Assembly: GCF_019551435.1 (NCBI RefSeq)
Contig: NZ_CP080544.1
Span: 62,001-126,000, forward strand
DNA from: Lysobacter soyae
Lineage (GTDB): Bacteria; Pseudomonadota; Gammaproteobacteria; Xanthomonadales; Xanthomonadaceae
DNA: 64,000 nucleotides
Direction of reading: 5' to 3'
The translations under genes were made by a program, and so were the position numbers. Below are positions 1 to 7,993 of this stretch, piece by piece; position 1 is the stretch's first letter; every line of letters starts with the position of its first letter. The notes beneath the pieces are model-generated. The model was given only the letters and a program-made list of their open reading frames with translations. It did not search any database and was not told where the DNA came from.

Positions 1-282
1 GCGCGCCGATTCACGCACGCCCATCTTGGTCAGCTCGATGCCGCCTTCACCCGTTCGTTGCAACGCACAGGTGCCGACCACACCGAGCCCGTCGATTTCG
101 GCGAACAAGATGTCGCCGCCGGGCGCGATGATTCGGGCACGCGGATTCTCCAGCACCTCACGATCGGTGTCCTCGAGTTTGAACATCGAGGTGATCCATT
201 CGACATTGATGTCGTGGAATTCACCGGCCAACTCGTCTGTAAAACGAATCAGCCGGACATCCTGAGGTGCGTCGTTCGCCAT
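1..282 (-). CDS. GNAT-family N-acetyltransferase (N-terminal part, cut by window edge)
   Basis: The 94 visible residues start MANDAPQDVRLIRF and run into the window edge in frame. The stretch from residue 56 to 90 (GGDILFAEIDG, then VVGTCALQR and IELTKMGV) has the layout of the central beta-sheet of GNAT acetyltransferases, where the acetyl-CoA-binding strand follows. The acetyl-CoA loop itself lies outside the window. The ATG begins 2 nt after the stop of the RND pump gene, so it is probably the last gene of that operon. The substrate cannot be told. The family call rests on a partial pattern and is moderate. Confidence 0.6.
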   Translation of the reverse strand, partial: MANDAPQDVRLIRFTDELAGEFHDINVEWITSMFKLEDTDREVLENPRARIIAPGGDILFAEIDGLGVVGTCALQRTGEGGIELTKMGVRESAR

Positions 283-284
283 GC

Positions 285-3200
285 TCAGCCTGCTTTCTTT
301 TCCGCGGGAGCCGATTCGGATTCCAGGCGATCGCCCAGCATCCAGCGCACAGCGACGTAGAACACCGGGATGAACAGCAGACCGAGCACCGTCGCGAACA
401 CCATGCCGCCGATCACACCGGTACCGATGGCGTGACGCGCGTTGGCACCTGCGCCGGTAGAGATGGCCAGTGGCACCACGCCGGCGATAAAGGCCAACGA
501 GGTCATCAAGATCGGTCGCAAGCGCAGACGTGCCGCTTCCAGCACTGCCGCACCCAAGGGCTTGCCTTCCTGACGCGCGAAGATCGCGAACTCGACAATC
601 AAAATCGCGTTCTTGGCGGCCAGGCCCATCACCGTGATCATTCCGATCTTGAAGTAGATGTCGTTGGGCAAACCACGCAGCATCGAGAAAATAACCGCGC
701 CCATGATGCCGATCGGCACCACCAACAACACCGCGATCGGCACCGTCCAGCTTTCATACAGGGCGGCGAGGCAGAGGAAGACCACCACGATCGACAACAC
801 CATCAGCATGGTGGTTTGGTTGCCCGACAAAATTTCCTGATAGCTCTGACCGGCCCAGTCGTAACCGAAGCCTTGCGGCAATTCCTTCTCGACAATGCGC
901 TCCATCGAATTCATCGCATCACCGGAGCTGTAGCCCGCCGCCTGCTGCCCCACCACTTCAATGGCGGCAAAGCCGTTGTAGCGCTGCAGTGCCGGCGGTG
1001 CGACCTGCCACTTGGAATGCACCACGTTGGACAACGGAATCATTTCGGCGACCCCGGTGGCATCCTGCGTCGTCGACGGCGTGTAGAAATGCGACAAGGA
1101 TTCCGCGCCGGTGCGATAGGCACCTTCCGCTTGCATGGTGACGCGTTTGACGCGGCCGCCTTGTACGAAGTCATTGACATACACCGGCGCCAGCATCAAC
1201 TGGATGGCGCTGTAAATGTCACCCACCGACAAGCCCATGGCCTGTGCTTGCACGCGATCGACATCGAGTTTCAGCTGCGGCGCATCGGCCAACAGGTTCG
1301 GGCGCACCGCCATGAGCGATTTGTCTTGGCTGGCCTTGGCCATCAAGGTGCCCAATGCCTGACCGAGCGCTTCACGCCCGGCGCCACTGCGATCTTGCAA
1401 GTACATGTCGAAGCCGCCGAACTGACCGAGGCCGCTGACGGTCGGCAAGTTCATGACGAACACTTGCGCGTCACGAATGCCGAACATGGCACCGTTGGCC
1501 TTGCCGATGAACTCGGTGGCGGTGGTGTCACGGTCTTTCCAATCTTTGAGCTTGATGAAGCCCATGCCGACGTTTTCGCCCTGCCCCATGAAGCTGAAGC
1601 CCGCCACTTGCATGACGCTTTCAAACTCGGGTAGTTTTTCCAGATTGCTTCGCACGTCTTCGAAGACCGCTTCCGTGCGGCGCAAGGTGGCACCGGCAGG
1701 CAACTGCACCATGACCAAGGCATAGCCCTGATCTTCTTCAGGCAGGAAGCTGCCTTTCATCTTGCTGAAAAGAAAGCCGCCTACGATGGCGAGCGCGAGG
1801 AACACCACCATCCAACGCGGCGTATGCCGGATAGCGCTGCCGATGTGCCCGACGTAAGTGCTTTGCACTTTGTCATAAATGCGGTTGAAGCCGCGGAAAA
1901 TCGGATTGCGGCTCTCGTGATTCGTAGTCGGCTTGAGCAAGCTGGCACACAGCGCCGGCGTGAACCCCAAGGCCAGAAATGCCGAGAAGAACATGGCAAT
2001 GGCGATTGTCAGCGCGAACTGCTTGTACACTGCGCCTGCACTGCCTGTCTGCAAGGCACTGGGGATGAATACCGCGGCCAACACCAAGGTGATAGCGATG
2101 ACCGCACCGGTAATTTGGTCCATCGCCTTTTTGGTGGCCTCATAAGGCGACAAGCCTTCTTCAGTCATCAAGCGCTCGACGTTCTCAATGACCACGATGG
2201 CGTCATCCACCACGATGCCGATCGCGAGGACCATGCCGAACAGTGACAACTGGTTGATGGTGAAGCCCAGCACGTACATGCCGAGGAAGGTACCGAGCAA
2301 CGCAACCGGAATGACCAATGTCGGAATCAAGGTGGCGCGCAAATTTTGCAAGAACAGCAGCATGACCAGGAACACCAGCACAATGGCTTCGGCTAAGGTC
2401 TTGACCACTTCGTCGACCGAGATCTTGACGAAGGTCGAAGTATCGAAAGGGGAGAACCACTGCACGCCGGCGGGAAAGCTCGGCTGCAGTTCATCCATGC
2501 GCGCCTTGACGTCTTTGGCGACCGCCATCGCGTTGGCGCCCGGGGCCAATTGCACCGCGAAACCTGCGGCGGGCGTGCCATTCCATTTCAGATTGAACCC
2601 GTGGGCACCGGCTAATTCAATCCGTGCCACGTCTTTCAGGTGCACCGAAGCGCCACCGCTGTCAGTGCGCAGCAAAATGTCTTCGAATTCCTTGACGGTT
2701 GAGAAGCGCCCTTCGGCCGCCACTGTGGCGGTGAACATTTGCGAATCCGGCGAAGGCTCGCCACCGACCGAACCGGCCGAGAACTGCACATTCTGCCCGC
2801 GTACGGCCGCGAGCACTTGCGACGCCGACATTCCGTAGGAACGCAACTTTTCGGGATCGAGCCAGATTTGCATCGAATACTCGCCGCCGAACACCTGCGT
2901 GCTGCCGACGCCGGGGACGCGCGAAATCTGATCCACCACGCGTGACGAAATCATGTCCCCCAGCGCATCACGATCGACCGCGGGATTGGTCGACTTCAAC
3001 GCCACCACCATCAAAAAGCCGGCGTTGGCCTTGGCCACGGTGACGCCGGATTGAATCACTTCGGTGGGCAATCGCGCCGTTGCCTGCGAAACCTTGTTTT
3101 GCACCTGCATCTGCGCGATGTCCGGATCGGTGCCCGGTTTGAAGGTCAGGTTGATGCTGGCGCGGCCACTCGAACTGGAGGAACTGAAGTAATCGAGATT

Positions 3201-3419
3201 GTCGATGCCCGACAGTTGCTGTTCGATGACCTGGGTCACCGCGCGTTCGGTGGTTTCGGCGCTGGCACCCGGATAGCCCGCGCCCACGGAGACTTGCGTG
3301 GGCGCGATGTTCGGGTATGACTCAATGCCGAGATTGCCGATTGCCAGCACACCGGCCAACGAGACGAGAATCGCAATAACCCATGCGAAGACGGGATGCT
3401 CGATGAAATAACGGGGCAC
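285..3419 (-). CDS. RND multidrug efflux inner-membrane pump (AcrB/HAE-1 type)
   Basis: About 1044 residues, the normal length for AcrB-type pumps. The N-terminus PRYFIEHPVFAWVIAIL is the classic first transmembrane helix. The proton-relay pair is present in TM4 (GIVVDDAIVVIENVERLM, Asp405-Asp406), and the second half repeats the 6-TM pattern (GLAAKNAILIVEFA). It would export drugs or solvents using proton influx, together with the adaptor encoded just upstream and an outer-membrane channel not found here. I chose a GTG start 4 nt after the adaptor stop because it gives the family N-terminus. An in-frame ATG at 3455 would add 12 residues and overlap the adaptor gene. The exact substrate class (AcrB, MexD or SmeE-like) is not decidable. 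Confidence 0.93.
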   Translation of the reverse strand: MPRYFIEHPVFAWVIAILVSLAGVLAIGNLGIESYPNIAPTQVSVGAGYPGASAETTERAVTQVIEQQLSGIDNLDYFSSSSSSGRASINLTFKPGTDPDIAQMQVQNKVSQATARLPTEVIQSGVTVAKANAGFLMVVALKSTNPAVDRDALGDMISSRVVDQISRVPGVGSTQVFGGEYSMQIWLDPEKLRSYGMSASQVLAAVRGQNVQFSAGSVGGEPSPDSQMFTATVAAEGRFSTVKEFEDILLRTDSGGASVHLKDVARIELAGAHGFNLKWNGTPAAGFAVQLAPGANAMAVAKDVKARMDELQPSFPAGVQWFSPFDTSTFVKISVDEVVKTLAEAIVLVFLVMLLFLQNLRATLIPTLVIPVALLGTFLGMYVLGFTINQLSLFGMVLAIGIVVDDAIVVIENVERLMTEEGLSPYEATKKAMDQITGAVIAITLVLAAVFIPSALQTGSAGAVYKQFALTIAIAMFFSAFLALGFTPALCASLLKPTTNHESRNPIFRGFNRIYDKVQSTYVGHIGSAIRHTPRWMVVFLALAIVGGFLFSKMKGSFLPEEDQGYALVMVQLPAGATLRRTEAVFEDVRSNLEKLPEFESVMQVAGFSFMGQGENVGMGFIKLKDWKDRDTTATEFIGKANGAMFGIRDAQVFVMNLPTVSGLGQFGGFDMYLQDRSGAGREALGQALGTLMAKASQDKSLMAVRPNLLADAPQLKLDVDRVQAQAMGLSVGDIYSAIQLMLAPVYVNDFVQGGRVKRVTMQAEGAYRTGAESLSHFYTPSTTQDATGVAEMIPLSNVVHSKWQVAPPALQRYNGFAAIEVVGQQAAGYSSGDAMNSMERIVEKELPQGFGYDWAGQSYQEILSGNQTTMLMVLSIVVVFLCLAALYESWTVPIAVLLVVPIGIMGAVIFSMLRGLPNDIYFKIGMITVMGLAAKNAILIVEFAIFARQEGKPLGAAVLEAARLRLRPILMTSLAFIAGVVPLAISTGAGANARHAIGTGVIGGMVFATVLGLLFIPVFYVAVRWMLGDRLESESAPAEKKAG

Positions 3420-3423
3420 GGGA

Positions 3424-4584
3424 TCAGCCTTGTTTGGCGGCGGGTTTCGGCGCATCGGCCGGCACGCCCTTCACAGGCTGACCCGGCTGTTGCACGCGTT
3501 GCAATCCACTGACGATGACCTTGTCGCCTGCAGCGAGGCCGCCGTCAACGATGTAATCGGCGCCTTCCTGGCGCCCTTCCGGCAGACCCTTGCGCGCGGC
3601 TTTGCCTTGCGCGTCCACCACCAACACGTAGGGCCCTTGGGCATCACGCAACACCGCGGTTTGCGGAATGCGGAACGCGCCTTTTTGTTCCGCCAGCGAA
3701 GCGCGCACGGTCACAAAGGTACCCGGCATCAACAGACGTTCCGGATTCGGCACCACGGCACGAAGTTTGACGGCACCGGTCGCGGGATTGACCACGTTCC
3801 CTGCGTAATCGAGTTTGGCCGTATGTGCGTAGGCACTGCCGTCGGGCAGGATCACCGTGATGTCGCTGGAGCCACCGCCATCGCCGGCCTGACGCAGGCG
3901 CGTCAACTCATTGCCACCGACTGAAAACTCCACATAGAGCGGATCGATCTGATCGACGGTGGTGAGCAGCGTGGCGGTCCCCTGCCCGACCAAGGCGCCC
4001 TCGGTCACTTGTTGGATACCGGCCCGACCCGAAATCGGGGCGCGAACGGTGGCATAGCCTTGATTGATCTGCGCGCCTTGCAAAGCGGCACGGGCTTGTT
4101 GCACGGCTGCATTGGCACTGCGCTCTGCCGCCAGTGCGGCATCCAAATCATTCTTGGAAATAAATTTGCCCGGTGCCAGTTTGCGGGCGCGCGCGGCATT
4201 CGCCGTTGCGTTGGCCGCTTCGGCCTGAGCACGCGCCAAAGCTGCCTGCGCCGCGCTGGAGTCCGCTTGCAATTGCGCCGGATCAATACGGAACAACACT
4301 TGGCCCGCACGCACGTCGCTGCCTTCGTCATAGAGTCGGCGTTGGACGATGCCGGGAACGCGCGCGCGAACGTCGGCGCTGCGGTATGGCGTCAGGCGAC
4401 CGGCGGCTTCCGCCTTGAAGGAAATATCCGCGGGCTGCGCAACGATGTAGCCCACTTCCGCTGCCGGCATCGCACCGCCGGGTGCGCCACCTGGGGCCGA
4501 GGCATCGGATTTACCGCCACAGGCCGAAAGGAACAGGGCGGCGGCGAGCGCCGGAACAAAACACGTGGAAGTGCGATTCGGCAT
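3424..4584 (-). CDS. RND efflux periplasmic adaptor lipoprotein (AcrA/MexA type)
   Basis: 386 residues with a lipoprotein signal (LSAC, lipidated Cys22). The barrel-sandwich start (PYRSADVRARVPGIVQRRLYDEGSDV), an alpha-helical hairpin rich in Ala/Gln (about 80-160) and the closing lipoyl half (GYATVRAPISGRAG) follow, the fold of membrane-fusion proteins that bridge the pump to an outer-membrane channel. The start ATG at 4584 follows AGAGG at a good distance and gives a proper signal peptide; an upstream ATG at 4623 would spoil it. It precedes the pump gene by 4 nt. No TetR-type repressor lies next to it; the divergent neighbour is uppP. Confidence 0.92.
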   Translation of the reverse strand: MPNRTSTCFVPALAAALFLSACGGKSDASAPGGAPGGAMPAAEVGYIVAQPADISFKAEAAGRLTPYRSADVRARVPGIVQRRLYDEGSDVRAGQVLFRIDPAQLQADSSAAQAALARAQAEAANATANAARARKLAPGKFISKNDLDAALAAERSANAAVQQARAALQGAQINQGYATVRAPISGRAGIQQVTEGALVGQGTATLLTTVDQIDPLYVEFSVGGNELTRLRQAGDGGGSSDITVILPDGSAYAHTAKLDYAGNVVNPATGAVKLRAVVPNPERLLMPGTFVTVRASLAEQKGAFRIPQTAVLRDAQGPYVLVVDAQGKAARKGLPEGRQEGADYIVDGGLAAGDKVIVSGLQRVQQPGQPVKGVPADAPKPAAKQG

Positions 4585-4804
4585 CTTTCGGACCTCTGAG
4601 GTAGCGCTACAGTTTAGCGGCACGCGATGTGCGGCATGTAGATGAACAAAGTCATGGATCGCGCTATTTTCGCACTTCGGTTTGCGCTTGTATTGTCTTG
4701 ACGTCGCCGCCGATTCGTGGACAAGTTGCGCCTCCCTGTCACGATTCCGACATGTGACGTGCAGGTTTGCCTTTACTCTATCTTTTTCCAGTCACGACCC
4801 CGCC

Positions 4805-5656
4805 ATGCCCGAATTTCTCAATGCGTTGTTGCTCGGCATCATCGAAGGCATCACCGAGTTCCTGCCGATTTCGAGCACGGGGCACCTGATCATCGCCGAG
4901 CAATGGCTCGGTCATCGCAGTGTTTTGTTCAACGTGGCGATCCAAGCCGCTGCGATTCTCGCGGTGGTCTTCATCTATTGGAAGAAGTTGGTTGCCTTGG
5001 TGCAGGCGTTTCTCGGTCGTCGCGATGTCGTGCATCCGGAGACGGGGCAAAGCTTGGGTATTGGCTTTGCGCGCGACTACGTCATCAAACTGGGCGTGTC
5101 GTTCGCGGTCACCGTTGTCGGCATGTTGGTGGTGAAAAAACTCGGCTGGGAATTGCCCGATGCCGTGCGACCCATTGCTTATGCCTTGGTGATCGGCGCG
5201 GTGTGGATGGTGGTTGCCGAACACTTCGCCGCGAAACGTGCCGCGCGCGATGGCGAACGCCGTCAAATCACTTGGACGATCGCTGTGTTGGTCGGCTTGG
5301 CGCAAGTCGTTGCCGGTGTGTTTCCGGGCACCTCGCGTTCGGCCGCCACGATTTTTGTCGCACTGTTGGCCGGCTGCACATCACGCGCCGCGGCAACGGA
5401 ATTTGCCTTCTTGGTCGGCATTCCGACGATGTTTGCGGCGACGGGCTATGAGTTTCTGTCGCTGGCCAAAGATGGTCAGTTGGGCCAAGAGAATTGGACG
5501 TCGTTAGGCATCGCTTCTGTCGCCTCTGCCATCACCGCCTTCATCGCCGTTAAATGGTTGCTGCGTTATATACAGAGTCACCGGTTCACGGCCTTCGCTG
5601 TGTATCGTGCAATTTTGGCCGCGATTCTGCTGGCACTGGTGCCCGCCACGGCCTGA
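4805..5656 (+). CDS. uppP: Undecaprenyl-diphosphatase UppP (BacA)
   Basis: 283 residues, usual family length. It carries both UppP signatures: EFLPISSTGHLII (about residues 18-30) and PGTSRSAATI (about 174-183), which hold the catalytic Glu/Ser/Arg set. The rest is hydrophobic membrane helix. The enzyme removes a phosphate from undecaprenyl diphosphate, recycling the lipid carrier for peptidoglycan and other wall polymers, and can confer bacitracin resistance. The start MPEFLNALLLGIIEGITEFLP matches the family; longer in-frame extensions (from 4682) have no family counterpart. No strong ribosome-binding site is visible before the ATG. Confidence 0.96.
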   Translation: MPEFLNALLLGIIEGITEFLPISSTGHLIIAEQWLGHRSVLFNVAIQAAAILAVVFIYWKKLVALVQAFLGRRDVVHPETGQSLGIGFARDYVIKLGVSFAVTVVGMLVVKKLGWELPDAVRPIAYALVIGAVWMVVAEHFAAKRAARDGERRQITWTIAVLVGLAQVVAGVFPGTSRSAATIFVALLAGCTSRAAATEFAFLVGIPTMFAATGYEFLSLAKDGQLGQENWTSLGIASVASAITAFIAVKWLLRYIQSHRFTAFAVYRAILAAILLALVPATA

Positions 5657-5677
5657 GTCCACGCAACTGGAGTCGCC

Positions 5678-6112
5678 ATGAAAATCCGAGCCGTTCTACT
5701 CGCCTGTGTATTAAGTGGCTGCGCCGCGCCGCAGTCCGGATCCCAAAACACACCACCGCTGCAATTGGAAGGTACGAAGTGGTCGCTCGCCACAGCCACG
5801 GACAACCAAGGTGTGATCGGTGCATTGGTCAACAAACCCGGCAAACCCGTGGCCATTGCGTTTGAGAAAGGTCGCGTGGGCATCAGCGAAGCCTGCAACC
5901 ATATGGGCGGCGCCTACACGCTGACGGGTTCTACGTTGAAGGTCGAACGCATGATGTCGACGAGGATGGCGTGCGAGCCCGCGCTGATGGAAGCCGAAGC
6001 GGAAATCGGCCGCCAGATTGAGGGCAGTTCCAAAGCGGAAATGGCGGGTGATCAGCTGGTGCTGAAAACCGCCCAAGGCGCGACGCTCAGCTTCGACCGC
6101 AACCAAGGTTGA
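5678..6112 (+). CDS. META-domain (HslJ-like) lipoprotein
   Basis: 144 residues: a short lipoprotein signal (ACVLSGC, Cys15) and one META domain. The domain begins LEGTKWSLATATDNQG and continues with VAIAFEKGRVGISEACNHMGGAYTLTG and a Met/Cys segment (MMSTRMACEPALMEAE), the spacing seen in HslJ-like proteins. Such proteins are outer-membrane or periplasmic lipoproteins linked to heat and novobiocin tolerance in E. coli; no enzymatic role is established. GGAG precedes the ATG. It follows uppP by 21 nt and may be cotranscribed. Its 3' end overlaps the convergent hydrolase gene by 26 nt. Confidence 0.85.
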   Translation: MKIRAVLLACVLSGCAAPQSGSQNTPPLQLEGTKWSLATATDNQGVIGALVNKPGKPVAIAFEKGRVGISEACNHMGGAYTLTGSTLKVERMMSTRMACEPALMEAEAEIGRQIEGSSKAEMAGDQLVLKTAQGATLSFDRNQG

Positions 6113-7082
6113 GCGAACGCACGAACCAGTCTTCGGCGTAGCCCTGCATGCGCCAATTGCGCAGAAAGCCGCAATGGCCGCCGTGTACATGGAGCTCGAA
6201 GTCCACATTGGACAAGCGATCCAAGCCGTCGAAGTCGCCCACTGGAATCACCGGGTCATCGGCCGCCATCAGGATGTGGGCGCGCACCGGTGCCTCGGCC
6301 AGTGCCGCGTTGGGCACGAGATACGCGTCGAAGTAATCTTCGATCGACGCGAAGTCGGTGTGCGCCTCCACCATCCATTGCGTCAACGCGCGCATCGGCA
6401 AGGACAACACCTCATCGGCGAAGGCATGTCGTTCCGGAAATAGCGTACGCTTCTTGCGTAGCGAGCGGCGCCATTTGGTTTCGAAATAGTTGATGTAGAT
6501 GCGCGGCCCGGTTTCCATGCGACGCATGGTGTGATGCGGATTGAGCGGCGGACACACGGCCAGGGTGCGGCGTAATGTGGGCAGCTTCGCGGCACCTTGG
6601 ATGCCGACACGCAGCGCGAAGTTGCCGCCCAATGAATAACCGCCCACAAACAAATCGGTGTGGTCGATGTCCCGCACCACGGTCGCGATGGCCTCGATGA
6701 CTTCGCGAATGCGCGCGGAATGGAAGATATCCGGATTGAGATGATGGCTGTCGCCGTGATCGCGGAAATTCAAGCGGAACACGCGATAGCCCGCCGTAAG
6801 CAAAGCTGCGGTGGTGGCACGCATGTAGTTCGAGTGGACACTGCCTTCCCATCCGTGCAGCAAGACCACCAGCGCGGACTGTGACGGGTTTAGGGGGGTG
6901 CTCAAGACGCCTTGCAGGCGCGCGCCGTCGCCGGCATCGACCACTTTCAATGTATGGATCGCGCGTGTGGCATCCAAGCTTCGTTTGACGTGGAAGCCGC
7001 GCCAAACGCTGGACGACAAGATCGTTTGGATGTGCGCGCTGCCAAGCCCCAGGGCCGGATGGAAGCCGCGATCTTGCAACAC
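6087..7082 (-). CDS. YheT-like alpha/beta hydrolase
   Basis: 331 residues when started at GTG 7082, 2 nt after the acyltransferase stop. The N-terminus (FHPALGLGSAHIQTIL) is the signature opening of the YheT/ABHD1-3 hydrolases. The catalytic parts are LLHGWEGS (oxyanion region), GGYSLGG (nucleophile Ser near 150), AADDPVIP (Asp) and HVHGGHCGFL (His). These are probable lipid esterases of unknown natural substrate; the partnership with an acyltransferase in one two-gene unit suggests phospholipid turnover. A TTG 6 nt upstream is an alternative start. Longer upstream extension would run deep into the acyltransferase gene and is unlikely. Confidence 0.85.
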   Translation of the reverse strand: MLQDRGFHPALGLGSAHIQTILSSSVWRGFHVKRSLDATRAIHTLKVVDAGDGARLQGVLSTPLNPSQSALVVLLHGWEGSVHSNYMRATTAALLTAGYRVFRLNFRDHGDSHHLNPDIFHSARIREVIEAIATVVRDIDHTDLFVGGYSLGGNFALRVGIQGAAKLPTLRRTLAVCPPLNPHHTMRRMETGPRIYINYFETKWRRSLRKKRTLFPERHAFADEVLSLPMRALTQWMVEAHTDFASIEDYFDAYLVPNAALAEAPVRAHILMAADDPVIPVGDFDGLDRLSNVDFELHVHGGHCGFLRNWRMQGYAEDWFVRSLNLGCGRS

Positions 7083-7084
7083 CG

Positions 7085-7852
7085 TCAATCCAATCCTAGC
7101 GCGGTTTGGATGCGTGCACGCGCGGTGTCGGCGATCCGGCTGCGGCCCTCGAATTCTTCCGGTTGGATTGGCTGCAAATATTTCACTTCGACATCGCACG
7201 CCGGCTCACCCAACAGCCGCCACAAATTGCCGCCGAAACTCTCGCCCCGATGAAAGGCAATGCGCGTCTGTGATTGGCCATTCGTGCCGTATTGAATGGC
7301 CACGGGCTGCACCGGCGCAGGGGCTTCCACCGCAGCGAAAAAGATGCGTGCGTGGAATGGGCCGAGGGCCTTGCCATCGCGCGTACCGCCTTCGGGAAAC
7401 GCACCGACCGAACGACCCGTGCGCAATCTGCGCACCATGGTGTCCATCACGTCGCCCAAGGAATCCTGGCTGCCGCGCTTGTGGAAAATGGTTTGCGCGC
7501 GACGCGCCATCCAACCGACCACCGGCCAACCGTTGATTTCCTGTTTGGCGACGAAGCCCATCAAGCGCGTGCTGTGCAACACGATGATGTCGACCCAACT
7601 GACGTGATTGGCGACAAACAGCGTGGCGACCGGCGACTGCACACCGGTGGATCGGATGCGCAATCCGAAAATGCGCATCATGCCGCGCGACCACCAACGC
7701 ACGGCCCAAGCTTCGGGCGTCGTATTGCCGATGTTGATGCCGTGAAAGATCGGCAGCATGAAGAAGACCGCGATCGGCAAGTCGATCAGCGCGTGCCACG
7801 CAATCAGTGGCAATCGGTACGCATAGCGGATGAATCGTCTGAAACTTGCCAT
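7085..7852 (-). CDS. 1-acyl-sn-glycerol-3-phosphate acyltransferase (PlsC family)
   Basis: 255 residues with an N-terminal membrane segment (about 22-40) and the acyltransferase motifs in order: NHVSWVD (HX4D, His83/Asp88), the FHKRGS segment (about 123-128) and FPEGGTRDG (152-160). PlsC enzymes transfer a second acyl chain to lysophosphatidate at the inner membrane; a role in remodelling other lysolipids is also possible. ATG at 7852 was chosen; a GTG two codons upstream (7858) is equally in frame. It is the first gene of a two-gene unit with the hydrolase and lies divergent to recC with a 141-bp gap, in which I found no convincing promoter. Confidence 0.88.
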   Translation of the reverse strand: MASFRRFIRYAYRLPLIAWHALIDLPIAVFFMLPIFHGINIGNTTPEAWAVRWWSRGMMRIFGLRIRSTGVQSPVATLFVANHVSWVDIIVLHSTRLMGFVAKQEINGWPVVGWMARRAQTIFHKRGSQDSLGDVMDTMVRRLRTGRSVGAFPEGGTRDGKALGPFHARIFFAAVEAPAPVQPVAIQYGTNGQSQTRIAFHRGESFGGNLWRLLGEPACDVEVKYLQPIQPEEFEGRSRIADTARARIQTALGLD

Positions 7853-7993
7853 CGGCACAATTATTGAGCAGCACTACCAGCGCGTATTTTACGGCGATGC
7901 CCGTGCCGGCTGCGACGCGGGGGTATGCACCGGCTGGTCCATCCCCACGGCTTTGTCTCAAGCGATGCGACTTTGCCCGCATACACTGTGCGG

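Noticed and set aside
267-1634. Long plus-strand open frame (455 codons) over the RND pump gene
   Set aside because: It lies wholly antisense to a well-conserved pump. It is His/Arg/Gln-rich without domain, signal or ribosome-binding site, typical of shadows in GC-rich genes.
5586-5898. Minus-strand frames across the uppP/META junction
   Set aside because: Antisense to two genes with clear signatures; no ribosome-binding site or domain.
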